64,000 nt of DNA from Bacteroides oleiciplenus YIT 12058 (GTDB lineage Bacteria > Bacteroidota > Bacteroidia > Bacteroidales > Bacteroidaceae): positions 211,781 through 275,780 of the forward strand of contig NZ_JH992944.1 in assembly GCF_000315485.1 (NCBI RefSeq), given 5' to 3'. Positions 1 through 9,035 of the stretch are shown here, piece after piece; position 1 is the first letter of the stretch, and every line of letters starts with the position of its first letter. The notes under the pieces are model-generated. The model was not told the DNA's origin. It saw nothing but the letters and a program-made list of their open reading frames with translations, and made no database searches. The translations under genes were made by a program, and so were the position numbers.

Positions 1-917
1 CTATATGGGGCTACTTCCTTTTTAGTCAACTGCTTCGCCCACTGCACACGACCAGCCACCGAAGCACCTTCTCCCGTACTTCCATACTCTGCATAGCGGG
101 CTGTTTTCTCATTTTCCACATTCCCCCAGTTGTGCCACCCTTCGGGACGGATATGTTTTCCCATCTCACAGTTGATGAATACGGTAGCGGCATAAGGTCG
201 CCAAGGACGCCCCAGGTATACTTTGTCCACTCCCGGTTCGGCAGTCAGCCTGCAATTTCTGAAAACATAGCCTACTGCAATATCCTTAGGGGTGGAAGCT
301 GCCGTCACATAAGAATTGGTTTTACTACGGATTTCACAATTCTCAAATAAGGCGGTAGAAGGGCCGAAGATGAAATCGGTGGTTCCTTCAATGTAGCAAT
401 CCACAAAATAGAGGCGCGTACCTGCAACACCAGTATAGATAGTATCCTGATTTCCCAAAAGGCGGCAATTTATAAATACCAGTTTGTCACCCTCCGTATG
501 GAGTGCAACGGCCTGCCCCAGTCTGGCTGCATTATTTTCTATAGTCAGGTTCTTAAAAGTGATGCTGTTGCCCTGCACCTTCACCGTATAGGTACGGAAA
601 GTTCCCATCTTATTTATATTGGCATGATCATCATAAGTGATAATGGTATTTTCCACGCTTTCACCGATGAAATCCACATTCTGAATCCAAGACGGGATAA
701 CCACTTTCTCTTTATAAATACCATTTTTTACCAGCACCGTTACTTTATAATCCATAAAGGCGCGGATACCTTCCATTGCTTCTGTCAGCGTACGATAGTC
801 ACCCGAACCATCGCGGACCACTACAATCGTATCCTTCCATTGAGTCTGTGCCGACAGCGGCATAACGCTCACAAGGAAAAGAGCTACACCGCATAAATAA
901 TATGTCAGTCGTTTCAT
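1..917 (-). CDS. Pectinesterase (carbohydrate esterase family 8), 3' end cut by the window
   Basis: The product removes methyl esters from pectin (homogalacturonan), probably in the periplasm or at the surface. The reverse strand reads open from an ATG at 917 to the window edge, about 305 codons. It starts with a signal peptide (MKRLTYYLCGVALFLVSVMP, then LSAQ). Family motifs are visible: a GDYRTLTEAM segment near the N-terminus, GNQDTIYT with the first catalytic Asp, EGTTDFIFG with the second catalytic Asp, and YLGRPWRPYA with the conserved Arg and Trp. The start lies 4 nt after the stop of the GH105 gene, so the two are co-transcribed. The C-terminus is outside the window. Family assignment is firm; substrate preference is inferred from the neighbours. 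Confidence 0.93.
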   Translation of the reverse strand, partial: MKRLTYYLCGVALFLVSVMPLSAQTQWKDTIVVVRDGSGDYRTLTEAMEGIRAFMDYKVTVLVKNGIYKEKVVIPSWIQNVDFIGESVENTIITYDDHANINKMGTFRTYTVKVQGNSITFKNLTIENNAARLGQAVALHTEGDKLVFINCRLLGNQDTIYTGVAGTRLYFVDCYIEGTTDFIFGPSTALFENCEIRSKTNSYVTAASTPKDIAVGYVFRNCRLTAEPGVDKVYLGRPWRPYAATVFINCEMGKHIRPEGWHNWGNVENEKTARYAEYGSTGEGASVAGRVQWAKQLTKKEVAPY

Positions 918-921
918 TGTC

Positions 922-2142
922 TTATTTTTGATTTACAATTTCCCTTACTTGTTGCAGACGCTCCCACTCCAAGCTTGCCATGATAAACGGACCTACTGCT
1001 TTGGGGTCGTTACTGCGGATTGTTTCATTAATATAATAGGTGTAGTCACCCATACGGTAGTCCTTACCACCCAAACCGGCAACAGCACAAGCTTTAGTAA
1101 TGGTCACAACACCGTCTTTATCCACTTCGATGAAATTATCGAGAATACCTTTATAGCCTTTCAGAGCCACTTCCAGATAAGATTTATCAATATAGCCTTT
1201 ACGCACAGCCTTGAACAAGGCATATACGAACATGGTAGAACAGGAAGACTCCAGATAGTTGCCCTTTTCACCACTCTTATCCAGCACCTGATACCATAAA
1301 CCTGTCTTCGGATCTTGTATACGCTTCAATTGGGTAGCTATATTATTAAGGATAACCAACATGGAATCACGTCCAGCCTCATGCTTCGGAATAAAATCCA
1401 ACGCATCTACAAATGCCATAGCATACCAGCCCATAGCACGTCCCCAACTGTGTTGCGATTGTCCCGTCACAGAATCTGCCCAACGCTCCTTGCGACTTAC
1501 ATCGCAAGCATGGCGATAAAGTCCGTTTTTCGGGTCGTATGTATGGCGCGCCACGGTAATGAACTGATTTACAACGTCCGGATAATCCTGCACGCGATCA
1601 TTGCGGAAAGCATATTCAGCATAGAACGTTGACCCCATATAGATGCCATCCAGCCACATCTGGTTCGGATAAATCTTTTTGTGCCAAAAACCACCATCTT
1701 CATTACGCGGATGCGTATCGAGTTGGCTACGTAGCAAGTCAATAGCTTTCTTGTATTTCTCATCCTTCGTCTGTTCATAGATACGGAACAGAAACTTTCC
1801 CGAATTCAAGCGGTCAATGTTATATTCATGCAATTTATAAGTTTCAATGCTTCCATCCTTGTGTATCATTGTGTCTGCATAAGCCAAGGCATAGTCGAAC
1901 ATTTTCTTGTCCCCATACGTATCATATACATCCAGCATGGCTTGTAATTCCAGTCCGTGACAATAATCCCATTTCAGTTTCGGTTGGAAATCCAACTGCC
2001 AGGATTCCGGGCAACGAATCATTTCCGATTCTACCATACGTACCGACCACGGTTGCTTATCGCTTACCTTCTGAGCGGCCAAATGGGTGGAGCAAATCAG
2101 TGCTCCCATAACAAAAGTTTTACAAAGCAGATTGTTCATCAT
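922..2142 (-). CDS. Glycoside hydrolase family 105, unsaturated (rhamno)galacturonyl hydrolase
   Basis: A YteR/RhiN-like enzyme that removes the unsaturated uronic acid from oligosaccharides made by pectate or rhamnogalacturonan lyases. The 406-aa product has a signal peptide (residues 1-23, ending HLAAQ) followed by an alpha/alpha-barrel domain. The family catalytic Asp is visible as D165 in QMWLDGIYMG, and the conserved HSWGRAMGWYAM segment lies at about 231-242. Two Met codons stand at the start; either could be used. It is the first gene of a two-gene unit with the pectinesterase, and a -7 box sits 45 nt upstream. Expected to act in the periplasm or outside the cell, feeding the divergent uronate transporter. 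Confidence 0.93.
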   Translation of the reverse strand: MMNNLLCKTFVMGALICSTHLAAQKVSDKQPWSVRMVESEMIRCPESWQLDFQPKLKWDYCHGLELQAMLDVYDTYGDKKMFDYALAYADTMIHKDGSIETYKLHEYNIDRLNSGKFLFRIYEQTKDEKYKKAIDLLRSQLDTHPRNEDGGFWHKKIYPNQMWLDGIYMGSTFYAEYAFRNDRVQDYPDVVNQFITVARHTYDPKNGLYRHACDVSRKERWADSVTGQSQHSWGRAMGWYAMAFVDALDFIPKHEAGRDSMLVILNNIATQLKRIQDPKTGLWYQVLDKSGEKGNYLESSCSTMFVYALFKAVRKGYIDKSYLEVALKGYKGILDNFIEVDKDGVVTITKACAVAGLGGKDYRMGDYTYYINETIRSNDPKAVGPFIMASLEWERLQQVREIVNQK

Positions 2143-2186
2143 TCTGTTCTTGTTTTTAGGTATATAGATTATTTTAAGTAATGTGA

Positions 2187-2194
2187 CAAAGATA
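2187..2194 (-). promoter_or_regulatory. Bacteroides -7 box for the GH105-pectinesterase unit
   Basis: TATCTTTG on the minus strand matches TAnnTTTG exactly, 45 nt before the GH105 start. No convincing -33 TTG is seen at the usual distance, so the promoter may need an activator. Confidence 0.6.
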
Positions 2195-2367
2195 GCGGTT
2201 CTCCCCTAATCCGTTGTGTACTTTTCGACCGAAAAGGTGCATTATTTATTTTCGTCCTCCACAAGCTTAGTTTTTCGTGTACGAGAACAACCGTTTTCGT
2301 GCGCGATAACGAGTTTTTTTGCCATTTATTTGCATTTGGAACAAAAAATGCAGGAAAATAGACGAAA

Positions 2368-2403
2368 TTTGTATTGATATACATCAAATAATGTGTATTT
2401 TTG
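2368..2403 (+). promoter_or_regulatory. Promoter of the hexuronate-type transporter
   Basis: TTTG at 2,368-2,371 and an exact -7 box TATTTTTG at 2,396-2,403, separated by 24 nt, a little longer than usual. The start codon follows 40 nt later. The Crp/Fnr-like dyad lies inside the spacer. The rest of the 2,143-2,443 gap shows no gene. Confidence 0.6.
2374..2387. promoter_or_regulatory. Crp/Fnr-type palindrome TTGATATACATCAA
   Basis: A perfect TTGAT-N4-ATCAA dyad, the half-sites recognised by Crp/Fnr-family regulators in other bacteria. It lies between the TTTG element and the -7 box of the transporter promoter. A 13/14 identical copy occurs at 55,960-55,973. The binding protein is not encoded in the window. 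Confidence 0.5.
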
Positions 2404-2443
2404 GCCCCAGAAATAAGAATTAATAATTTTAAATCAACGTATC

Positions 2444-3958
2444 ATGAGTTTAAATCAAAATGCAGTGGGAAAGATGACCAACTACAGATGGACCATCTGT
2501 GCCATGTTATTTTTTGCGACAACAGTAAACTACCTTGACCGTCAAGTGTTGTCATTGACGTGGGATGAATTTATCAAACCCGAATTCCACTGGGACGAAT
2601 CACACTACGGAACAATCACTTCTGTCTTCTCTATTGTTTATGCAGTCTGCATGTTATTTGCCGGTCGCTTTATTGACTGGATGGGTACTAAAAAAGGGTT
2701 CCTCTGGGCTATTGGTGTATGGTCGGCAGGTGCTTGTCTTCATGCTCTTTGCGGTATTGTAACCGAGCATTTCGTAGGTTTGCACAGCGCAGCCGAACTA
2801 ATGGGAGCTACAGGTGATGTAGTGGTAACAATTGCAACTATCAGTATGTACTGTTTCCTTGCTGCACGTTGCGTACTGGCACTCGGTGAGGCTGGTAACT
2901 TCCCCGCAGCTATCAAAGTAACTGCCGAATATTTCCCAAAGAAAGACCGCGCGTATGCTACTTCTATCTTTAATGCCGGTGCTTCTATCGGTGCTTTGGT
3001 TGCTCCGTTGACTATTCCTTTGCTTGCCAAAGCTTGGGGCTGGGAAATGGCTTTCATTGTAATTGGTGGTCTCGGATTTATCTGGATGGGATTCTGGGTA
3101 TTTATGTATTCCAAACCTTCTGAAAGCAAGCACGTGAACAAAGCTGAGCTTGAATACATCGAACAGGATAAGCATGAAGAAGGTGCGGCTCCAGTTGTAG
3201 AAGAAAAGGATGAGAAAAAGATGAAATTCTGGCAATGTTTCAGCTATAAACAAACCTGGGCATTTGCTTTCGGTAAGTTCATGACTGACGGTGTATGGTG
3301 GTTCTTCCTATTCTGGACTCCTTCTTATCTGAATACACAATTTGGTATCAAAACTTCCGAAGGATTAGGTATCGCACTAATCTTTACTCTGTACGCCATC
3401 ACAATGCTTTCAATCTATGGTGGTAAACTACCTACCATCATTATGAATAGAACCGGATTGAATCCCTATGCAGCGCGCATGCGTGCAATGTTGATTTTCG
3501 CATTCTTCCCGCTGGTAGTGTTATTAGCACAACCTTTGGGTACAATTTCACCTTGGTTGCCGGTTATCATGATTGGTATCGGTGGTGCAGCTCACCAATC
3601 CTGGTCTGCCAATATCTTCTCTACTGTAAGTGATATGTTCCCGAGAGCAGCAATTGCAAGTATCACTGGTATCGGTGGTATGGCTGGTGGTTTTGGTTCT
3701 ATGATCCTCCAGAAAGTAGCAGGTAACTTGTTTGTATACTCATCCGGAAGTACGATAGTAGACGGAAAAGAAGTAGAAATGACTCATGACTTATTAGAGC
3801 AAGGTGCACAGTTCGTACGTCCCGCCATGGAATTCATGGGATTCTCCGGTAAACCGGCAGGATACTTCATTATTTTCTGTGTATGTGCAGTAGCTTATCT
3901 GATTGGTTGGATCGTAATGAAGGCATTAGTTCCGAAGTACAAACCTATTACATTATAA
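2444..3958 (+). CDS. MFS transporter of the anion:cation symporter family, hexuronate (ExuT-like)
   Basis: A 504-aa inner-membrane carrier with about 12 hydrophobic segments. The first helix carries TVNYLDRQVLSLTWDEF, the NYxDR signature of the ACS family that includes ExuT and the glucarate/galactonate carriers. A GRFIDWMGTKKGF loop follows helix 2, as expected of MFS proteins. A charged loop at about 225-265 (VEEKDEKK region) divides the two halves. Divergence from a pectinesterase/GH105 pair points to galacturonate or related uronates as substrate, driven by proton symport. Its own promoter and a strong terminator make it a single-gene unit. Exact substrate is inferred from context. Confidence 0.88.
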   Translation: MSLNQNAVGKMTNYRWTICAMLFFATTVNYLDRQVLSLTWDEFIKPEFHWDESHYGTITSVFSIVYAVCMLFAGRFIDWMGTKKGFLWAIGVWSAGACLHALCGIVTEHFVGLHSAAELMGATGDVVVTIATISMYCFLAARCVLALGEAGNFPAAIKVTAEYFPKKDRAYATSIFNAGASIGALVAPLTIPLLAKAWGWEMAFIVIGGLGFIWMGFWVFMYSKPSESKHVNKAELEYIEQDKHEEGAAPVVEEKDEKKMKFWQCFSYKQTWAFAFGKFMTDGVWWFFLFWTPSYLNTQFGIKTSEGLGIALIFTLYAITMLSIYGGKLPTIIMNRTGLNPYAARMRAMLIFAFFPLVVLLAQPLGTISPWLPVIMIGIGGAAHQSWSANIFSTVSDMFPRAAIASITGIGGMAGGFGSMILQKVAGNLFVYSSGSTIVDGKEVEMTHDLLEQGAQFVRPAMEFMGFSGKPAGYFIIFCVCAVAYLIGWIVMKALVPKYKPITL

Positions 3959-3985
3959 TATTATACCGTAATAGTATAAAATAAC

Positions 3986-4014
3986 AAAAGGTGCTCCTCA
4001 TAGGGGCACCTTTT
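3986..4014 (+). terminator. Intrinsic terminator of the transporter gene
   Basis: A 12-bp stem (3,986-3,997 with 4,003-4,014, one G-T pair), a 5-nt loop TCATA and a T-run within the descending arm, 27 nt after the stop codon. Confidence 0.85.
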
Positions 4015-4046
4015 GTAGTATATATAAATAAGAAACGTACAGGTAC

Positions 4047-4116
4047 AAAAAAAGCCCCTTCTCACGAAGCGACTCTCTTCTGCACTCTCCCGTGAAACAT
4101 ATGAACCTCGGCATAC
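4047..4116 (-). ncRNA. Candidate small RNA 2, about 70 nt
   Basis: On the minus strand an exact -7 box (TAAATTTG, 4,122-4,129) is followed within 80 nt by a hairpin with an 8-bp stem (one mismatch), a GTGA tetraloop and seven T (4,047-4,073). No open frame is seen. I do not recognise a named family. The -33 element is not evident. It could instead be only a terminator downstream of the helicase operon. Confidence 0.4.
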
Positions 4117-4175
4117 TTTAGCAAATTTACCTCAAACAGCCCATATAGATACAGGAGCGCAATAACTTTAAGATG

Positions 4176-4243
4176 AAAAAAAGGGAAGTCTCACGACTTC
4201 CACAATTCTTCTAACCTTAAATCTAAATCTCTATGAAAAAAAC
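4176..4243 (-). ncRNA. Candidate small RNA 1, about 70 nt, or terminator of the helicase operon
   Basis: An exact -7 box (TATATTTG, 4,250-4,257) lies upstream of a perfect 7-bp hairpin GGAAGTC-GTGA-GACTTCC followed by seven T (4,176-4,201). At minimum the hairpin is an intrinsic terminator for minus-strand transcription arriving from the helicase. The promoter-plus-terminator spacing also fits a small RNA. It parallels candidate 2: same strand, same GTGA loop, same T7 tail. Confidence 0.45.
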
Positions 4244-4342
4244 GTTCGGCAAATATAGGGGTTTATCATATATCAAGATATTAATAAAAGATATAAAGAA
4301 ATGAGGAACATTTAAGATTTACTAAATGGGAGCAATAAAGCC

Positions 4343-7300
4343 TTAGAGAACCGTATCCAACAGGTCGGCGTAGATAGGATTTTGTCGTAACAAATGAGGT
4401 ACTCCTGTCATAAACAGTTGCTTACGGGCACGGGTAAGAGCTACGTTCAATTTACGGTCAATCCAGACTCCCCCTTCTTCCGTAAGATTGGCAAGGAATT
4501 TTAGTTGATAACTACGGTTCACACAGAAGGAATAAATAATCACATCCCGCTCGCTCCCCTGAAAACGTTCGACAGTATCCACCAAAATATCATCCAAAGC
4601 CGGAATACCTAAAGCAGCTATCTCGCTCTTAATAAGAGCTATCTGACTACGATAGGGAGTAATGACACCCAACGTCAAAGCAGGCTGAAAGTCAAAACCG
4701 GCAGCCTCGTATTGCCGATAGACAGCGATAGCTAACCGAGCTACGAGCTGGGCTTCGAAATGATTCGTCTTTGCCGATTGTGAAGCAGCCTCCGCCACAG
4801 AGGGGAGGAAAGCCACGCGACGCACCAGTATATCCGCAAATTCATCGTCTTCCAATCCCGGAGCAAGAGTAAGTTCGCCTTGTTGGTGGGGCAAACCGAC
4901 AATTTCCAATAGTCCGCCATAAAAAGCACGGTTGGGAAACCGGGCTACTTCCACATTCATGCGCCCCTGGCGACAAAGAATGTCATGGAAGTGATTAGTG
5001 GTAAGTGATAGGTGATTAGTAGTACTGGCAACCTTCCGATAGAGGCGTTCAAAAAGGGAATCTTTCAGGTTGTGCAGGCCGATGCTATGCAGACAGTCCT
5101 CACAGACTTCGGATTGAGATTCGGATTGGAGCACAACGGCAGGCAGTTGTTTATGGTCACCAATAAGAATAAACTTACCGATAGCATTTTCACCGGCCAC
5201 ATTCCGCGCACAGAGAAGCCCTAACAGTTGCGGTTCCAATATCTGGGTAGCCTCATCCACAATAGCCACATCAAAAGTCTTCAAGCGGAAAAGTTCTGTT
5301 TTAGAAGAGAATGTGGAAACAGTGCCGACAAAAACACGACAACGGTCTATCCGCACATGTACTTCACGGCGTGTGGAACAGGGTTCCAGCACATTCTCTA
5401 TCAAATGGGAACGGAAAGGAGTATCACAGGACAGTTCACTTCCGATACGAATAAAGTCGATCCCGGGCGTTATGGCAGAGAGGGTTTTACAGATTTCATC
5501 TACTGCACGGTTCGTATATGAGAGCAGTAATATTTGTTTTCCTTCCCGATAGAAGGCTTCCACCATGCCTCTCAGGGCACGGGAGGTTTTTCCGGTGCCC
5601 GGAGGACCTACCAGAAGGAAATAATCTTTTGCTGCCTGGGCTTTCAGGGTGATACGTGAGAAATCATCCGGAGCAGCCGCAATTCGGGCATCGAAAGAGG
5701 CATCAAACTCTGGTTCACGCTGAAATAACAATAAATCCCTACGATTCTTGTTTGCAGAGAGAAAAGCGGAAAGCCCCAGATACATACTGCGGAAAGAAGT
5801 ATCCATAAAATCGTGCTCTATGGCATAACGGCTGTCAAGAGGAAGCACGGAAGTATTTTGTTGCGAAGCACGAAGGCGGATACGAATGTCCCGGTCGGTG
5901 ATTCGCTCTATATTTCCTTTGAACACCATTTTATTGGTTACATTGTCCGCATCGTTGTTGCGCTGATACAGGACGATGGCATCACCCTCGCGGAAATTCG
6001 GCAGGGCTTGCGGGGAGCAGGCAAATGATGATTCGCTCCTGCAAGTTCCGTGTTCGGCATCATGATTCGTCCGTGCCAATATAAGATATGCTTTATGCAA
6101 ATCTGCGGCATGGTTTTCTTTGATTGTCAGGTCATATAATATCTCTCCCGATTCACATTTCTCTTCGAGCGTAGAAAGCCACAAGGCAGCAGCACCTGCA
6201 CGCCCCTCATAGTCAATATCTCCCGATTTGGAGGTATACAGTTCTTTTGTGATAAAGTTATACAGCGTATAAAAATAGCACTGTTCCAGCGGAGTAAGTG
6301 TCCGAATGCGTTGCGCCACGGCATCGATAGACGGATAAAGGAAACGCTTCCACAGCGTATTGTCCAAATGGCGTTCATTTAGTGTATCCGGATTAATATC
6401 TTTCAACCGCTCCGCCGTGTAATGCGGACTGTTACGCAATTGCATGCCATATTCATTCGCCACAATCCGATTGCGTACATCCATCACGCGCCGCACCATC
6501 GCCCACGACGGGCGGGCAGGATACAATAACGGATAACGTGTATATAGCAGATATGCCTTTACCTTGCGGTGGTCCATTCCCATGGAATATTCCAGCACCG
6601 CCTGATAGAGCAGCATCTGCACTTTATTATTTTCTTTCGGTTCCACTTTGCCCCGGATGGAATATTCGTCCGCTTTACCCGACTTCATTTCTATGAAAGA
6701 AGACATGTCGCGCTGCATATAGTCCAAACGCCCTTGCAGGCCCAGTGCTTCGCAAATATACGTAGGTTCCAGCACCGCATCGGTCTTGTCCAGTTCATAG
6801 CCGGGAGCACGGAATGTCTCCGTTACTGTCTGCCTGATATGGTCAAAGTGCCGCTTACAATCGGCAAAAAATTCCTTTTCTTTCTCCCTGTCCAGCAAAT
6901 CGGCACAAGCAGCCAGCTCGATGGAATAAGTACGGAAGGCTTTTTTCATGCAAGTCAGATAGTCCGGTTCCTCTTTGGCATAAATCCATTCGTCCAGAAA
7001 AAGATTGGCAATGTTACCAAGTAAGAGAGGACGCGTATTGTCAGGAGTCTGCAAACGTGCCAGCAGATAATTGGCAGGATGGTGCCCATAGTCTTTGAAG
7101 CACTCTGCAAGTGAACTGATATCCAGCAGATAATCAGGTTCGAGAATAATGAAGGAAGGCGTCAGTATGCCCGCCTCGTCCACAGCCACATCGAGCAGGT
7201 TGACCTGTGCATGGCGCCATAGCAGTTGGCAGGTTTCGGCAAACTCCTCATTCACCTGCGGCACATTATAGCGCACGCGCAACGGTTCGTCGGCAACGGT

Positions 7301-7768
7301 ATCTACGGGAGATACATATAAATAGGTGTCGTCAGCACACTGGAAGCAGACGCGCATCCGGCGTATCCGTTCTTTGGCAGGGGGAGCAACAATATAAGTA
7401 GCATCCGCACGGGGAAGCAGGCGATAGAGTGCAACGGGAATATCTTCTCCTGTCAGACGTTTCACAAAGAAAGCCAGCGTCTTGACGTCCCGCAAGAGGT
7501 TTTCGCGCAATGGTTCGGCCTGTCGGTTCAGTACGGCATTGGAAGTCAGGCGAAAAGTGTGCAGGCGGTTCTGTTCCACTACGGATAATCCGGCTTTGGA
7601 AGCCACAAAACTGATGCGTGCGGAAAGGTCGGTCATTTGCAGACTGCCATCCGGCATTTGTGTGCGACAAAGACGTTCCAGAAACTCACGAAGCTGGCGG
7701 TAAGCTGCCGTCAACGGGATGTTTTCGTCCTGACAGACAGTGAGTAAGAAGTGGTAGTCTTCTTTCAT
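4343..7768 (-). CDS. Dna2-like nuclease-helicase (PD-(D/E)XK nuclease plus SF1 helicase)
   Basis: A 1,141-aa DNA repair or replication enzyme. A RecB/Cas4-type nuclease core is visible at about residues 345-400: GRLDYMQRD, then FIEMKSGKA (the E-x-K pair), then MLLYQAVLEY (the QxxxY motif). The C-terminal superfamily 1 helicase has Walker A GPPGTGKTS at about 723, Walker B VDEATQILEP, motif III GDHKQLPAVV, motif V VDTVERFQGSERDV and motif VI VALTRARKQL. I see no cysteine cluster after the nuclease, so the iron-sulphur cluster of Dna2/AddB appears absent. The start overlaps the tatC stop by 4 nt, so it is translated from the tat transcript. A repeat-derived stretch (STTNHLSLTTNHF, about residue 920) interrupts the helicase. 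Confidence 0.88.
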   Translation of the reverse strand: MKEDYHFLLTVCQDENIPLTAAYRQLREFLERLCRTQMPDGSLQMTDLSARISFVASKAGLSVVEQNRLHTFRLTSNAVLNRQAEPLRENLLRDVKTLAFFVKRLTGEDIPVALYRLLPRADATYIVAPPAKERIRRMRVCFQCADDTYLYVSPVDTVADEPLRVRYNVPQVNEEFAETCQLLWRHAQVNLLDVAVDEAGILTPSFIILEPDYLLDISSLAECFKDYGHHPANYLLARLQTPDNTRPLLLGNIANLFLDEWIYAKEEPDYLTCMKKAFRTYSIELAACADLLDREKEKEFFADCKRHFDHIRQTVTETFRAPGYELDKTDAVLEPTYICEALGLQGRLDYMQRDMSSFIEMKSGKADEYSIRGKVEPKENNKVQMLLYQAVLEYSMGMDHRKVKAYLLYTRYPLLYPARPSWAMVRRVMDVRNRIVANEYGMQLRNSPHYTAERLKDINPDTLNERHLDNTLWKRFLYPSIDAVAQRIRTLTPLEQCYFYTLYNFITKELYTSKSGDIDYEGRAGAAALWLSTLEEKCESGEILYDLTIKENHAADLHKAYLILARTNHDAEHGTCRSESSFACSPQALPNFREGDAIVLYQRNNDADNVTNKMVFKGNIERITDRDIRIRLRASQQNTSVLPLDSRYAIEHDFMDTSFRSMYLGLSAFLSANKNRRDLLLFQREPEFDASFDARIAAAPDDFSRITLKAQAAKDYFLLVGPPGTGKTSRALRGMVEAFYREGKQILLLSYTNRAVDEICKTLSAITPGIDFIRIGSELSCDTPFRSHLIENVLEPCSTRREVHVRIDRCRVFVGTVSTFSSKTELFRLKTFDVAIVDEATQILEPQLLGLLCARNVAGENAIGKFILIGDHKQLPAVVLQSESQSEVCEDCLHSIGLHNLKDSLFERLYRKVASTTNHLSLTTNHFHDILCRQGRMNVEVARFPNRAFYGGLLEIVGLPHQQGELTLAPGLEDDEFADILVRRVAFLPSVAEAASQSAKTNHFEAQLVARLAIAVYRQYEAAGFDFQPALTLGVITPYRSQIALIKSEIAALGIPALDDILVDTVERFQGSERDVIIYSFCVNRSYQLKFLANLTEEGGVWIDRKLNVALTRARKQLFMTGVPHLLRQNPIYADLLDTVL
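4986..5025. repeat. GTGATTAG-type repeat embedded in frame in the helicase gene
   Basis: The plus strand reads AGTGATTAG, TAAGTGATAG, GTGATTAG in succession, the same words that form the arms of intergenic palindromes at 23,782, 25,415 and 47,221. Here it is translated as STTNHLSLTTNHF without breaking the frame. Confidence 0.6.
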
Positions 7769-8589
7769 TCTTCCTCCTCGACTTCATCAGCCTCGTCCGC
7801 GTCGGTCTTCTTGTCCTTAATCATCAGGATACTCAACTCATAAAGCAGATAAAGCGGAACGGAAACCACGGTCAGGGTGAAGGGGTCGCCAGTCGGTGTA
7901 ATGATGGCTGCGACAATCACGATAATCACTATCGCATGGCGTCGATATTTACGCAGGAAGGATTTATGCACCACTCCCAGGAGCGAGAGCAGCCAGGTCA
8001 CCAGCGGCAATTCGAAAGCCAGTCCCATGCAAAGCACCAGCATCATGAAATTGTCGATGTAAGAATTAAGGGAAATCTGATTTTCGATAGCCGCACTCAG
8101 TTCATAGGTAGAAAGAAAACGCAACGTGAGCGGATAAACCATGAAATAGCCCAGCAATACGCCGAGGAAAAACATCGCCGTACCGATACAAAGGGCTTTC
8201 TTCACACCGTGACGCTCGTTAGGATAGAGCGCAGGACTGATAAATCGCCAGATTTCAAAGAAAATATAAGGCGTAGCCGTCACCACAGACATCAAAAAAG
8301 CGGTGGACATGTGCACAAAGAACGGGGCGGCCAGATTGATATTGATAAGTTTGATATGAAATTCCTGCGTAAAGAATTCATCGTGAAGGTCAAAGACCTT
8401 GCCTACGTAACGCAACAGGTCATAGAAGATGAAATCGTTGTGACAGGGTGCCAGTATTACGTTATCAAACAGCCACGGCATTGCAATGAAGTAACCGACA
8501 GCCAATACAAACCACACACCAAGTACGCGAAACAGCACACGGCGCAATTCGTCCAAATGGTCCCAAAAGGTTAGTTCTTTATTTGCCAT
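7765..8589 (-). CDS. tatC: Twin-arginine translocase subunit TatC
   Basis: The 274-aa polytopic receptor of the Tat pathway, which exports folded proteins across the inner membrane. It begins MANKELTFWDHLDELRRVLF, the conserved cytoplasmic N-terminal motif (F-x-x-H-L-x-E-L-R-x-R-L type). Six membrane segments can be counted, and the mid-protein FEIWRFISPALYPNERHG loop is characteristic. The C-terminal tail is acidic (DADEADEVEEEE). It lies downstream of tatA across a palindromic repeat of about 100 nt, and its last 4 nt overlap the helicase start. Confidence 0.95.
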   Translation of the reverse strand: MANKELTFWDHLDELRRVLFRVLGVWFVLAVGYFIAMPWLFDNVILAPCHNDFIFYDLLRYVGKVFDLHDEFFTQEFHIKLININLAAPFFVHMSTAFLMSVVTATPYIFFEIWRFISPALYPNERHGVKKALCIGTAMFFLGVLLGYFMVYPLTLRFLSTYELSAAIENQISLNSYIDNFMMLVLCMGLAFELPLVTWLLSLLGVVHKSFLRKYRRHAIVIIVIVAAIITPTGDPFTLTVVSVPLYLLYELSILMIKDKKTDADEADEVEEEE

Positions 8590-8591
8590 AA

Positions 8592-8687
8592 TTGAGTGAT
8601 GAGTACAAACTACGGGGCTACGAGCTACAAGTGCTGTTCAGCCTCAATAGCACAGCCACTTGTAGCCCGTAGCTTGTAACTCGTAGC
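8592..8687. repeat. Palindromic intergenic repeat between tatA and tatC
   Basis: Imperfect inverted repeat: words such as GCTACGAGCTACAAGTG on the left recur as CACTTGTAGCCCGTAGC on the right, around a short spacer. It fills the whole gap between the two tat genes and would form a long hairpin in the message. Confidence 0.65.
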
Positions 8688-8691
8688 TAAT

Positions 8692-8910
8692 TTATTTGCC
8701 TTTCGATGCCGGCTCGTCTATTTCCTCTTTGGTTTTATTGATTTCTTCTTTTGCTTCGTTCACACCGTCCTTGAAGCTCTTCACACCCTTGCCAAGTCCT
8801 TTCATCAGTTCGGGAATTTTCTTGCCACCAAACAACAAGAGGATTACCAGAGCGATAATAATCCATTCGGAACCGCTGGGCAGGAAGCCTAATAAAAGTA
8901 AGTTTGTCAT
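8692..8910 (-). CDS. tatA: Twin-arginine translocase subunit TatA/E
   Basis: A 72-aa protein with one N-terminal membrane helix, the hinge LLFGGKKIPELMKGLGKG and a charged amphipathic C-terminal helix rich in K and E. This is the standard TatA layout; it forms the translocation pore with TatC. No TatB-like gene is adjacent, so a minimal TatAC system is likely. An exact -7 box lies 27 nt upstream. Confidence 0.95.
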   Translation of the reverse strand: MTNLLLLGFLPSGSEWIIIALVILLLFGGKKIPELMKGLGKGVKSFKDGVNEAKEEINKTKEEIDEPASKGK

Positions 8911-8936
8911 ATCCGTAGTCTTTTTAAAATTTGTTG

Positions 8937-8944
8937 CAAATATA
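8937..8944 (-). promoter_or_regulatory. -7 box of the tatA-tatC-helicase operon
   Basis: TATATTTG on the minus strand, an exact match to TAnnTTTG, 27 nt before the tatA start. No clear TTG at -33. Confidence 0.6.
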
Positions 8945-9035
8945 ATAGTTTCACCACAGAATACACGTTTTTGAATGAATTAAAACGAAAACAATGGAGA
9001 TGAAACCGAAAAACAATGCTATCGTTTACCTAATA

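Noticed and set aside
4230..4301. 23-codon plus-strand frame starting MKKTFGKYRG after a Bacteroides-like leader
   Set aside because: No plus-strand promoter is evident, and the hairpin plus T-run and -7 box point to minus-strand transcription here.
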